A stretch of 19,697 bases of DNA from positions 1-19,697 of the forward strand of contig JANOET010000372.1 in assembly GCA_031413415.1 (NCBI GenBank). The letters run 5' to 3'. Shown here piece after piece: positions 1-8,260 of this stretch. Made by a program: the position numbers and the translations under genes. The notes beneath the pieces are model-generated. The model ran no database searches, was not told where the DNA came from, and was given only the letters and a program-made list of their open reading frames with translations. The DNA is from UBA668 sp031413415 (lineage in GTDB: Bacteria > Actinomycetota > Acidimicrobiia > Acidimicrobiales > Ilumatobacteraceae). The first letter of the stretch is position 1. Every line of letters starts with the position of its first letter.

Positions 1-1
1 T

Positions 2-2467
2 GTGCAGAGCGGTCAGCACCCGGCGCTGACGACGGCGAAGAACGTCGAGACCTACCGCCGACAACTACGCCGCTTGGGCCTGAGCCACGATCGTCGGCGC
101 AGCGTCGCCACGACCGACCCCGGCTACTACCGCTGGACGCAATGGATCTTTCTGCAGATCTTCAACTCGTGGTTCGACCCGGATCTGAACAAGGCCCGCC
201 GCATCGAAGAGCTGGTCGCCGAGTTCGACACCTGTGCGCGCACCGCGACCACCGGTGACTGGTCCGCCATGTCGGCGTCCGAACGACGGCGTGAGCTGGA
301 CCAGTGGCGGTTGGCCTACGTCAGCGACGCTCCGGTGAACTGGTGCCCCGGCCTGGGCACGGTCGTGGCCAACGAAGAGGTCACGGCCGACGGGCGCAGC
401 GACCGTGGCAACTTCCCGGTGTTCAAGCGGAACATGCGTCAGTGGAAGATGCGCATCACCACCTACGCCGACCGGCTGATCGACGACCTCGAGCTGCTCG
501 ACTGGACCGATGCGCTGAAGGCGATGCAGCGCAACTGGATCGGTCGCAGCGAAGGCGCCACCGTGCACTTCGAGTCGCACGCCGGACGCCTCACCGTGTT
601 CACCACGCGTCCCGACACGCTGTTCGGCGCGACGTTCATGGTGCTCGCCCCCGAGCACCCGCTGGTCGATGCGCTCACGACGCCCGAACAGGCCGGGGCC
701 ATCGCGGCGTACCGCGCCAAGGCCGCAGCGGAGGACGACTTCCAGCGGCAGAACGACAGCCGCGAGAAGACCGGAGTGTTCACCGGCTCGTACGCGACCA
801 ACCCGATGAATGGCGAGCAGATCCCTGTCTGGATCGCCGACTACGTGCTGATGGGCTACGGCACCGGCGCGATCATGGCGGTGCCCTGCGGCGACCAACG
901 CGACTTCGACTTCGCGCGAACGTTCGCGTTGCCGATCGTCGCCATCCAGGAACCTTCCGATGGCCGAGGCACCGACGCGAGCTCGTGGAGCGAGGCCTTC
1001 GTCGGCGACGCCCCGTACGTCAACAGCGCCAACGACTCGCTCGACCTGAATGGCCTGTCGTCGGTCGCCGAGGCCACGTCGCGCACCAACGAGTGGCTGG
1101 TCCAGCACGGTCACGGCGAGGCGACGGTCACGTACAAGCTGCGCGACTGGTTGTTCAGCCGTCAGCGCTACTGGGGCGAGCCGTTCCCCATCGTGTACGA
1201 CGAGGACGACAACCCCTACTCGCTGCCCGACCAAGTGCTGCCGGTGTTGCTACCCGACACCGACCAGTTCTCGCCGCGGACGTTCGACCCCGACGACGCG
1301 CAGAGCAACCCAGAGAGCCCGCTCGACCGTCTCGAGGACTGGGTCTGGATCGAGGCCGACCTCGGTGACGGTCCGAAGCGGTACCGGCGCGACACCAACG
1401 TCATGCCCCAGTGGGCGGGGAGCTGCTGGTACGAACTGCGTTACCTCGACCCCACCAACAAGCAGATGTTCGTCGACCCGGCCAACGAGGCGTACTGGAT
1501 GGGCCCGCAGGGGCCCGGCCATCCCGGCGGCACCGACCTGTACGTCGGGGGCGTCGAGCACGCAGTGCTGCACCTGCTGTACTCCCGGTTCTGGCACAAG
1601 GTGCTCTACGACCTGGGCCATGTCAGTTCGGTCGAGCCGTTCCACAAGCTGTTCAACCAGGGCTACATCCTCGCCGCGGCGTACCAGGACGAGCGCGGCA
1701 TCTACGTCGACTCGTTCGAGGTCGTCGAACAGGACGGCCAGTACCTGCACGACGGCAAGCCGGTCACCCGCGAGTACGGGAAGATGGGCAAGAGCCTGAA
1801 GAACGCCATCGCCCCCGACGAGGTGTGCACCGAGTACGGCGCCGACACGCTGCGCCTCTATCTGATGGCCATGGGGCCACTCGATGCCTCGCGGCCGTGG
1901 GAGAACAAGGACATCGTCGGCGTCTACCGATTCCTGCAACGCGTCTGGCGCAACGTCGTCGACGAGGAGACCGGCTCGACCCGTCTGCTGTCCGAGCCCG
2001 CCGGTGTCGACACACTGCGCGTGCTGCATCGCACCATCGCTGGTGTGCGCGACGACCTCGACAACCTGCGCTTCAACACCGCCATCGCCAAGCTGATCGA
2101 GTTCAACAATCACCTCACCAAGCTGGGCGGCTGCCCGGCCGACGTCGCCGACGACCTGGTCGTCCTGCTGGCACCGATGGCGCCGCACATGGCCGAGGAG
2201 TTGTGGACCCGCCTCGGCCACACCGCGAGCATCACGTTCGCGCCGTTCCCCGTCGCGGATCCTGCGCTTCTGGTCACCGACTCGGTCGAGTACCCGGTGC
2301 AGATCAACGGCAAGGTGCGCAGTCGAGTCACGGTCGCCGCCGACGCCGCACCCGACGCCGTCGAGGCCATCGCCATGGCCGACGAGAAGGTGAAGGCCGC
2401 GCTCGGTGGCAACACGCCGAAGAAGGTCATCGTGGTGCCCGGACGAATGGTGAACATCGTCGCGTGA
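2..2467 (+). CDS. leuS: leucyl-tRNA synthetase, 5'-truncated by window edge
   Basis: Cytosolic class I aminoacyl-tRNA synthetase that charges tRNA-Leu. The visible 821 codons start after the HIGH signature: the first residues match the family stretch leading into TTDPGYYRWTQWIF, so roughly 100 N-terminal residues lie upstream of the window, and the GTG at base 2 is not a real start. The zinc/WCPGLGTV region is at 343-366. The CP1 editing domain follows, with TTRPDTLFGATFMVLAPEHP near 604-663 and GYGTGAIMAVP near 855-885. The second ATP signature is present as KMGKS (1781-1795), a variant of KMSKS. The C-terminal anticodon-binding and leucine-specific region ends with VQINGKVRSRV and a TGA stop. 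At the editing-site loop the usual HDxRD appears as GDQRD, which still keeps the conserved Asp. The gene converges on the csoR-like gene with 54 bp between stops. Identity is certain; only the N-terminus is missing. Confidence 0.97.
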   Translation: MQSGQHPALTTAKNVETYRRQLRRLGLSHDRRRSVATTDPGYYRWTQWIFLQIFNSWFDPDLNKARRIEELVAEFDTCARTATTGDWSAMSASERRRELDQWRLAYVSDAPVNWCPGLGTVVANEEVTADGRSDRGNFPVFKRNMRQWKMRITTYADRLIDDLELLDWTDALKAMQRNWIGRSEGATVHFESHAGRLTVFTTRPDTLFGATFMVLAPEHPLVDALTTPEQAGAIAAYRAKAAAEDDFQRQNDSREKTGVFTGSYATNPMNGEQIPVWIADYVLMGYGTGAIMAVPCGDQRDFDFARTFALPIVAIQEPSDGRGTDASSWSEAFVGDAPYVNSANDSLDLNGLSSVAEATSRTNEWLVQHGHGEATVTYKLRDWLFSRQRYWGEPFPIVYDEDDNPYSLPDQVLPVLLPDTDQFSPRTFDPDDAQSNPESPLDRLEDWVWIEADLGDGPKRYRRDTNVMPQWAGSCWYELRYLDPTNKQMFVDPANEAYWMGPQGPGHPGGTDLYVGGVEHAVLHLLYSRFWHKVLYDLGHVSSVEPFHKLFNQGYILAAAYQDERGIYVDSFEVVEQDGQYLHDGKPVTREYGKMGKSLKNAIAPDEVCTEYGADTLRLYLMAMGPLDASRPWENKDIVGVYRFLQRVWRNVVDEETGSTRLLSEPAGVDTLRVLHRTIAGVRDDLDNLRFNTAIAKLIEFNNHLTKLGGCPADVADDLVVLLAPMAPHMAEELWTRLGHTASITFAPFPVADPALLVTDSVEYPVQINGKVRSRVTVAADAAPDAVEAIAMADEKVKAALGGNTPKKVIVVPGRMVNIVA

Positions 2468-2521
2468 CCGCGCGAGCCGCGTGCACCAGGAACTTGAGTT
2501 CGCGTGGGACTGGCTGGGGAA

Positions 2522-2791
2522 CTAGGCGAGCTTGAGGAACAACTTCTCGACCTCGTCCGGGTCGAAGCCGGCCTTCGCGGCCTTGTCCGGGTCGCTCAGA
2601 CACGTGGCCATGCCCGACGCGAGCAGCTTGAACCCGACCTGGTCGAGCGCCTTGCCGGCCGCCGAGATCTGGGTGACGATGTCGCGGCACTCGCGGTTGT
2701 CGCGCAACATCGCTTGCACCCCACGCACCTGACCCTCGATGCGGGCCAGGCGCCGGAGCAGGTCGGCAGTGGTCTCCTCGGGAAGTTCCAT
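2522..2791 (-). CDS. CsoR/FrmR-family repressor, CstR-like (Cys-Gly-Cys pattern)
   Basis: Small all-helical DNA-binding repressor of 89 residues, the usual family length. It begins with the hallmark RRLARIEGQVRGVQAML (13-29). The sensing residues of copper-type CsoR are Cys-His-Cys; here Cys35 and Cys64 are present, but the His position between them is Gly60 (LLASGMATC). Two Cys without the His is the pattern of CstR-type persulfide/sulfur sensors and is inconsistent with canonical Cu(I) sensing. Start ATG at 2791 follows a purine-rich GGGGGA. A candidate operator of the G/C-tract type lies about 10 bp upstream, suggesting autoregulation. It is last in the ten-gene - strand run, 24 bp after the acyl-CoA synthetase stop, and the YeiH-family gene three genes upstream also has a proposed sulfur link. 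Family assignment is secure; the ligand is inferred. Confidence 0.9.
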   Translation of the reverse strand: MELPEETTADLLRRLARIEGQVRGVQAMLRDNRECRDIVTQISAAGKALDQVGFKLLASGMATCLSDPDKAAKAGFDPDEVEKLFLKLA

Positions 2792-2800
2792 TCCCCCACT

Positions 2801-2816
2801 ATACCCCCCGGGGTGT
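2801..2816. promoter_or_regulatory. candidate CsoR/CstR operator
   Basis: The sequence ATACCCCCCGGGGTGT is an imperfect inverted repeat (ATACCCC / GGGGTGT, two-base centre, one mismatch). It lies in the 24-bp gap between the acyl-CoA synthetase stop and the ATG of the CsoR/CstR-like gene. CsoR-family operators are typically C-tract/G-tract repeats flanked by A/T, so position and composition fit an autoregulatory site. No clear -10/-35 pair was identified around it. Confidence 0.5.
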
Positions 2817-4168
2817 CAGGGGAGGAGGTTCTTCTGCACCTTGCCCATCGCGTTGCGGGGAAGCGCTGCGACGACACGAATCTCGCGTGGCCGCTTGTGC
2901 ACGGACAGCGTCGACGCGACGAGGTCGATCAGCACCCGGTCATCGACCCCCTCGCCCACCACGTAGGCAACGATGCGTTGGCCGAGATCGTCGTCGGGCA
3001 CACCCACGACCGCTACCTCGTGCACGCTGGGATGATCCAGCAGTGCCGCTTCCACCTCGCCGGCACCGACTTTGAAACCACCGGTCTTGATGATGTCCAT
3101 GGACTGCCTGCCGACGATGCGGTGGAACCCATCGGCGCCGATGACCGCCGCGTCGCCGGTTCGGAACCACGCACCGTCGAACGAGTCGGCCGTGGCCTCG
3201 GGTCGGTTCAGGTAGCCGTCGAACAACGTGCCGCCTTGCACCTGCAGTTCGCCGATGAGTTCACCGTCGTGGACGGCCAGGTCGCCGGCATCGTCGACCA
3301 GTCGCGTGCGCACCCCCTCGATCGGAAGGCCCACCCACCCTGGTCGACGTTCGCCATCGGCGCGGGTGCTCAGCGTGATCAGCGTCTCGGTCATGCCGTA
3401 CCGCTCGACCGGTGCGAGCCCCGTCAGTGCCGTCAGGTGCTCGAAGACTCGTACCGGCAAGGGCGCACTGCCCGACACGAGCAGCCGTGCGCTGCGCAGC
3501 GCCCTGGCCGACGCAGCGTCGGCACAGAGTCGGCCCCACACCGTGGGTACACCGAAGTAGAGGGTGCCGTTCGCAGCGGCATACGCCTCGGGAGTCGGTC
3601 GCCCGGTGTGGACGAGCCGGGAACCGGTGCGCAACGGGCCGAGCACACCGAGCACCAGGCCGTGCACATGGAACAACGGCAGGCCGTGAACGACGACGTC
3701 GTCCGGGGTCCACTGCCACGCCTCGACAAGACCATCCAGGCCTGCCGCGAGGGCTCGCCGCGACAATCGCACACCCTTCGGCGCACCGGTGGTGCCCGAC
3801 GTGTAGATGATGAGGGCGGTCGCCTCGGGCGACGGTTCGGGGAGCGCGCTGCCGTCGCCCCCGGGTGCCACGAGGGGCACCGGCAACGCCCCGGAGTCGC
3901 GAAGGATGTGTTCGCGTTCGACCGGACCGGCGTCGGGCGGGACCGGCACGGCCGGTACACCGGCGGCAAGCGCCGCTGCGATGGCCACCACCGTGTCGAG
4001 CGCGGGGGTGGCCTCGATGGCGACCGCCGCCATGCCGGCCATCGCCCGACCCAGCGAGTTCGCTCGGGCGGCCAGCTCGGCCCACGAGACCACGTCGCCG
4101 GCCACGTGCACCGCCGCCGGTCCGTCGCCCAGCCGTCCGGCGAGCGCGGGGAGCAGCGGTCCGCTCAC
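2816..4168 (-). CDS. malonyl-CoA synthetase-like acyl-CoA synthetase (MatB/FadD36 type)
   Basis: ANL-superfamily enzyme of 450 residues that forms an acyl-adenylate and then an acyl-CoA thioester. It carries the P-loop YTSGTTGAPKG (122-132), GLPLFHVHGLVLG (162-174), ERYGMTET (255-262), the ribose-binding Asp in FRTGD (335-339), the hinge region and KTGGFKVGAGEVEAAL (361-376). It ends with LPRNAMGKVQKN, where Lys443 is the expected catalytic lysine. That C-terminal signature and the overall length are typical of malonyl-CoA synthetases (MatB) and of mycobacterial FadD36, so malonate or a methylmalonate-like acid is the likely substrate. Start GTG at 4168 overlaps the TetR stop (GTGA), with AAGG upstream, so the two are translationally coupled. 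A generic acyl-CoA synthetase remains possible. Confidence 0.87.
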   Translation of the reverse strand: MSGPLLPALAGRLGDGPAAVHVAGDVVSWAELAARANSLGRAMAGMAAVAIEATPALDTVVAIAAALAAGVPAVPVPPDAGPVEREHILRDSGALPVPLVAPGGDGSALPEPSPEATALIIYTSGTTGAPKGVRLSRRALAAGLDGLVEAWQWTPDDVVVHGLPLFHVHGLVLGVLGPLRTGSRLVHTGRPTPEAYAAANGTLYFGVPTVWGRLCADAASARALRSARLLVSGSAPLPVRVFEHLTALTGLAPVERYGMTETLITLSTRADGERRPGWVGLPIEGVRTRLVDDAGDLAVHDGELIGELQVQGGTLFDGYLNRPEATADSFDGAWFRTGDAAVIGADGFHRIVGRQSMDIIKTGGFKVGAGEVEAALLDHPSVHEVAVVGVPDDDLGQRIVAYVVGEGVDDRVLIDLVASTLSVHKRPREIRVVAALPRNAMGKVQKNLLP

Positions 4169-4758
4169 ACCTTGGCCGCGGCGACGAGGCTGTCGAGGCG
4201 GCGGACGAACTCGTCGAACACCTTGGTGAGTCGACGCTGGTCGCCCGTGGCGATGAGATCCATCACCAGCCCGGTGAAGGTCGCCTTCACCAACGAAGCC
4301 TCGAGCTCGGCCCGCTCAGGTGGTATGCCGTCCTGCGTGAGGTGCAGTTCCGCCTCGTGTCGCCAGACACCGATCTGGTCGGCGCGCAGGTCGCCGGCCA
4401 GGCCGGTCACCGCGGTGTCAAGCGCCGCGGCCTCGTAGTTCAGCCGCACGGTCGCCAGGTTCGCCGGCGACGCGTTCATCCACTTCCACCACTTCCGATA
4501 GAGGTCGGCGTTGGAGAGATTCGGGTTGCGCCGCAGCCAGGCGGTCTGCAACTCGATCTGGATCTCGATGGCCCTCCGCATCGCAGTGGCGAGCAGTTCT
4601 TCCTTCGTACCGAAGTGGTGAACGAGACGGTTGATGCTCACGTCGAGCGACCTCGCCATCGGCCGCAAAGTGGCCTGCGCGAGCCCGTTCTCGGCCAGGT
4701 ACACGACGATGCGGTCCAACAGCTCCTGGCGGCGCTCGAGGTCGGGGGTTCGTGCCAC
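4165..4758 (-). CDS. TetR-family transcriptional regulator
   Basis: A 197-residue repressor with an N-terminal helix-turn-helix at about 29-50 (ATLRPMARSLDVSINRLVHHFG) followed by TKEELL, the standard TetR_N signature. The C-terminal ligand domain is helical and Trp-rich around 88-93 (YRKWWKWM); its ligand cannot be recognised. Start is GTG at 4758 with AAGGTG eight bases upstream. The stop overlaps the start of the acyl-CoA synthetase by 4 bp, so an acyl-CoA or dicarboxylic acid effector is a reasonable inference. A small inverted repeat, GTGCC-N7-GGCAC (4752-4768), covers the start codon and could be an autoregulatory site, but it is short and GC-rich. The gap to the upstream YeiH-type gene is only 24 bp. 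Confidence 0.9.
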   Translation of the reverse strand: MARTPDLERRQELLDRIVVYLAENGLAQATLRPMARSLDVSINRLVHHFGTKEELLATAMRRAIEIQIELQTAWLRRNPNLSNADLYRKWWKWMNASPANLATVRLNYEAAALDTAVTGLAGDLRADQIGVWRHEAELHLTQDGIPPERAELEASLVKATFTGLVMDLIATGDQRRLTKVFDEFVRRLDSLVAAAKV

Positions 4759-4782
4759 GGGTGGGCACCTTAGTGGGTGGGG

Positions 4783-5775
4783 TCAGAGGCCCGCGAGCTT
4801 CACCGCAGCGAGCGAGACCACTGCGACCAATGCCCAACTGCCCAGCCCGAGCACCAGCGGCGCGCCGCCGACCGCACGGAGCTTGCGCAGGTCCACGTTG
4901 CTGCCCAGTCCGACCAGGCCCATGCCCAGCAAGATCGTCTCGAGGTCCTTGATGCGCACCAGCCACTCGGTGGAGATCACCCCGGTCGACCGGATCGCGA
5001 CTGCCGCGAGGAACAACACGATGAACAGCGGCAGTACCGGCGGACGCGTTGCGTTGTCGACTGCGTCGCTCCCCCGTCGTCGGCGAGCGCCGATGGCGAC
5101 GAACGCAAGAAGCGGGGCCAACATCGCGACGCGCACCAACTTCACGATGACAGCAGCGGCGAGCGACGCCGGCCCATGTGTCGAGGCGGCCGCAACGACT
5201 TGACCGACATCGTGCACCGATGCGCCGACCCATGCGCCGAACACACCGTCCGGCATGCCGAACAGTGTCCCCAACGGGGGAAGGACGACGATGGCCAGCG
5301 TCCCGCACAACGTCACGAGCGCAATGGCGTAGGCAACCTCCTCTTCGTCAGCGTCCGCGAACGGCTCGACCGCGGCGATCGCAGACGCCCCGCAGATGCT
5401 GTAGCCCGTGGCCATCAGCAGGCCGAGCGACGGACGGAGACCGAGCCGTCGAGCCAGCCACTGTGTGCCGAGAAACGTGGCCACCACGACAGCGACGACG
5501 GCAGCGAGCGCCCGCGGGCCCAACTGACCCAGTTCGGTCAGCGACAGACGGAACCCGAGGAGCACGATGCCGGCACGCAACACACGCTTGGCCGCGAACC
5601 GCAATCCCGGGCGGAACGCCTGGTCGATCCGACCGAACGTCGCACCGAGCATCCCGAAGAACACCGAGACGACGTGCGGTGAGATGACCGCGACCCGCTC
5701 GTGGACGACGAATGCGACCAACGACACGACGAACGCAACGGCGACGCCGGGCAGCAACTGTCGTGGGCGCGTCAC
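4783..5775 (-). CDS. YeiH-family (UPF0324) putative sulfate exporter, integral membrane protein
   Basis: Polytopic membrane protein of 330 residues with about ten hydrophobic segments. The family signatures GYSICGASAIAA (124-135) and GASVHDVGQVVAAA (184-197) are intact, as is the C-terminal LGMGLVGLGSNVDLRKLR. The family (YeiH/UPF0324) is annotated as putative sulfate exporters, mostly on indirect grounds, and true substrates are poorly established. Start GTG at 5775 overlaps the hutI stop as GTGA; no convincing Shine-Dalgarno is seen, so translation probably depends on ribosomes finishing hutI. Its place directly after hutI is unusual. It may export a product or by-product of the pathway, or belong functionally with the CstR-like repressor three genes downstream. 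Confidence 0.88.
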   Translation of the reverse strand: MTRPRQLLPGVAVAFVVSLVAFVVHERVAVISPHVVSVFFGMLGATFGRIDQAFRPGLRFAAKRVLRAGIVLLGFRLSLTELGQLGPRALAAVVAVVVATFLGTQWLARRLGLRPSLGLLMATGYSICGASAIAAVEPFADADEEEVAYAIALVTLCGTLAIVVLPPLGTLFGMPDGVFGAWVGASVHDVGQVVAAASTHGPASLAAAVIVKLVRVAMLAPLLAFVAIGARRRRGSDAVDNATRPPVLPLFIVLFLAAVAIRSTGVISTEWLVRIKDLETILLGMGLVGLGSNVDLRKLRAVGGAPLVLGLGSWALVAVVSLAAVKLAGL

Positions 5776-6926
5776 AGGCCGAACGAGAAGACGCGGTGCA
5801 CCAGCGGTACACCTGGCCGGTACACGAGGTGGGTGAACGACGGGGCGTCGAGCACGCAGAGGTCGGCGCGCATGCCGGGCGACAGCGCCCCCACGTCGGA
5901 GCGACGGAGCGCTCGCGCCCCACCGGCGGTTGCGGCGAAGACGGCTTCGTCGGGCGTCATGTGCATGTCGCGCACTGCGAGCGCGATGCAGAACGACATC
6001 GACGTGGTGTAGCTGCTCCCCGGATTGCAGTTCGTCGCGATCGCGACCGCCGCGCCGGCGTCGATGAGCCGCCGCGCATCGGGGTACGGCTGCCGAGTGC
6101 TGAAGTCGGTCGCGGGGAGAATCGTGGCGACGGTCTCACTGCCGGCGTGGGCTTCGACGTCGGCGTCCGACAGGTAGGTGCAGTGGTCCGCAGAGGCGCA
6201 GCCCATCTCGACCGCCAACTGCACACCGGGTCCGTGACCGAGCTGGTTGGCATGCAGCCGCAGGCCCAACCCCGCGTCGCGACCAGCCTGGAGCACCGCC
6301 CGCGCCTGGTCGACGTCGAACGCGCCGACCTCGCAGAAACAGTCGATCCATCGGCTGTGCGGCAGCGCTGCCTGCAGCATGTCGGTGCACACGTGGTGCA
6401 CGTAGTCGTCGGCTCGGCCCTCGAACTCGGGCGGTACGACGTGAGCTCCGAGGAACGTGGTGTCGTTCGTGAATCCACGGCCGATCTCCAGGCAGCGTGC
6501 CTCGTGCCGCACGTCGAGGCCGTACCCGCTCTTGATCTCGACGGTGGTGATGCCGGCCCGACGGGCCTCGTCTCGCCGGAGCGCCGTGAGGCGACGGAGC
6601 TCATCGTTCGACGCGGCGCGGGTGGCATCCACCGACACCCGGATGCCGCCGGCTGCGTACGGCTGACCCGCCATTCGGGCTGCGAACTCGTCGCCCCGGT
6701 CACCGGCGAACACGAGGTGCGTGTGGCTGTCGACGAAGCCCGGCAACACGCACCGGCCACCCGCGTCCTCGCGGACGTCGGCCGTCGCACCGGCATCGGT
6801 GATGGCAACGACGACGCCGTCCTCCCACACCACGGCGGCGTTGCGACGGATCCCGAGGGGGCCGTCGCCGAGAGTCGGGTCGTTGGTGACGAGCAGACCG
6901 ATGTCGTCGAGCACGGTGGTGCTCAT
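5772..6926 (-). CDS. hutI: imidazolonepropionase
   Basis: Amidohydrolase-superfamily enzyme that opens the ring of 4-imidazolone-5-propionate to give N-formimidoyl-L-glutamate, the third step of histidine degradation. Length is 384 residues. Visible family features: PGFVDSHTHLVFAG with metal ligands His68 and His70, EIKSGYGLD (130-138), LHANQLG with His225, and SADHCTYL with His248. In the strand-8 motif usually written TDxNPGSS, this protein has TNCNPGSS: the expected metal-site Asp is Asn299 (codon AAC on the - strand). Start ATG at 6926 has GGAGGG four bases upstream and overlaps the hutF stop (ATGA); longer upstream in-frame sequence lies inside hutF and was rejected. The stop overlaps the YeiH-type gene. 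Identity is firm from sequence and operon context. Confidence 0.94.
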   Translation of the reverse strand: MSTTVLDDIGLLVTNDPTLGDGPLGIRRNAAVVWEDGVVVAITDAGATADVREDAGGRCVLPGFVDSHTHLVFAGDRGDEFAARMAGQPYAAGGIRVSVDATRAASNDELRRLTALRRDEARRAGITTVEIKSGYGLDVRHEARCLEIGRGFTNDTTFLGAHVVPPEFEGRADDYVHHVCTDMLQAALPHSRWIDCFCEVGAFDVDQARAVLQAGRDAGLGLRLHANQLGHGPGVQLAVEMGCASADHCTYLSDADVEAHAGSETVATILPATDFSTRQPYPDARRLIDAGAAVAIATNCNPGSSYTTSMSFCIALAVRDMHMTPDEAVFAATAGGARALRRSDVGALSPGMRADLCVLDAPSFTHLVYRPGVPLVHRVFSFGL

Positions 6927-8260
6927 GCGCCCTCCATGACCGCAGCGATGTTGCGTGACAGTTCGCCGGCCACGTCGAGGACGACATGTCGACCCTCGGC
7001 CACGACCACGCGACCACCAGCGACCACATGGTGCACGTCGGCGGCACTCGCGGCAAACACGGCCGCACCGAGCGCGGAATCGGCGTCGACGCCGGCGGTA
7101 CGCACGCTGTCGAGCCGCACCGACACCAGGTCGGCCCATTGCCCCACCGCCAGTGCGCCTGCATCGGGCCACCCCAGACAGGCATGCCCGTCGCGGGTCG
7201 CGGCAGCCAGCAGCGCGGGCACCGTGTGGTGACCACGCACGTTCGACGTGAGGCGCTCGTTCAGCTCGACGGCTCGGGCTTCTTCGAACAGATCGATGAC
7301 GGCGTGCGAGTCGCTGCCCAGGCTGAGGCGCGCTCCCGACTCGGCCAGTCGCCGCGTCGGGCCGATGCCGTCGGCCAGGTCGCGTTCGGTGCTCGGGCAC
7401 ATGCAGATGGTGCAGTGATTCTGGCCGTACGTCCCGATGTCGGCGTCGGTGAGGTGCGTCGCATGGACGGCCGTGAACCGGTCGGAGAGCGCACCTGCCT
7501 CGGCCAGCACCGCCGTGGGAGTGCGCCCGTAGGCGTCGAGGCACTGCTGGTTCTCGGCGGGCTGCTCGGACACGTGCGCATGCAGCGGTGCCTCGTGGGC
7601 ACGGGCCCACTCGGCCACCGTGCGCATGGCGTCGGGATCGACCGCGCGGACCGAGTGCACGGCGGCGCCGACCCGCACGCCCGTGGAGGACCCGGCGAGG
7701 CGGGCGACTCGTTCCGCCCATGCGCCGGCCGAACCGTCACTGAACTGCAACTGCACCTGGTTCGGAGCGCTGCCGATTCCGCCGTGCAGATAGCAGGTGT
7801 CGAGCAGCGTCATCCGCACCCCGGCCTCGGTCGCCGCCGCGACCAGCGCAGCACCCATGGCATTCGGGTCAGAGTAGCGAACTCCTCCGGGGGCGTGGTG
7901 GAGGTAGTGGAACTCGCCGACGGCGGTGATGCCGGCCATCGCCATCTCGCCATAGACCGCCCGGGCCAGAAGGAAGTACGAGTCGGGGGTGAGCCGCGAG
8001 GCCACTGCGTACATCTGCTCGCGCCACGTCCAGAACGAGCCCGTGCCGGCGTGAGTGCGACCGCGCAGCGCCCGGTGGAACGCGTGGCTGTGGGCATTCG
8101 CGAGCCCGGGCAGCGTCAACCCCGTGAGCCTCACCGCCTCCTCCGGGCAGGGCACGCCGGTACTCACTGCCGAAATCCGCTCGCCCTCGACCTCGACGAG
8201 CACGTCGCCCGTCGCTGTGTCGCCTCCGAGCCAGGCGAGCTCGCACCAGTACTGGGTCAT
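6923..8260 (-). CDS. hutF: formimidoylglutamate deiminase
   Basis: Amidohydrolase-superfamily enzyme of 445 residues that deiminates N-formimidoyl-L-glutamate to N-formyl-L-glutamate plus ammonia, marking the HutF/HutG branch of histidine catabolism. Signatures in order: PGLANAHSHAFHRALRG with metal His57 and His59, FWTWREQMY (76-84), GITAVGEFHYLHH (110-122), PLHAHVSEQ with His227 and His229, HATHL (266-270), CPSTERDLADGIGP (288-301), and GSDSH with Asp317. These match the HutF subgroup rather than guanine deaminase or chlorohydrolases. ATG at 8260 directly abuts the TAG stop of the deformylase homologue with no intervening base, and no strong ribosome-binding site is seen, so the two are likely translationally coupled. 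The partner enzyme HutG was not found in the window. Confidence 0.94.
   Translation of the reverse strand: MTQYWCELAWLGGDTATGDVLVEVEGERISAVSTGVPCPEEAVRLTGLTLPGLANAHSHAFHRALRGRTHAGTGSFWTWREQMYAVASRLTPDSYFLLARAVYGEMAMAGITAVGEFHYLHHAPGGVRYSDPNAMGAALVAAATEAGVRMTLLDTCYLHGGIGSAPNQVQLQFSDGSAGAWAERVARLAGSSTGVRVGAAVHSVRAVDPDAMRTVAEWARAHEAPLHAHVSEQPAENQQCLDAYGRTPTAVLAEAGALSDRFTAVHATHLTDADIGTYGQNHCTICMCPSTERDLADGIGPTRRLAESGARLSLGSDSHAVIDLFEEARAVELNERLTSNVRGHHTVPALLAAATRDGHACLGWPDAGALAVGQWADLVSVRLDSVRTAGVDADSALGAAVFAASAADVHHVVAGGRVVVAEGRHVVLDVAGELSRNIAAVMEGA

Noticed and set aside
2468..2521. Possible terminator between leuS and the repressor gene (GAACT-TG-AGTTC dyad)
   Set aside because: Arms of 5 bp with a 2-base loop and no U-tract; too weak to call.
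2504..4438. 644-codon open frame on the + strand opposite the repressor and acyl-CoA synthetase
   Set aside because: Antisense shadow without motifs; the - strand genes carry complete family signatures.
5772..7721. Long in-frame extension of HutI (649 codons)
   Set aside because: The residues before ATG 6926 are Arg-rich shadow of hutF; GGAGGG and the ATGA overlap mark 6926 as the real start.
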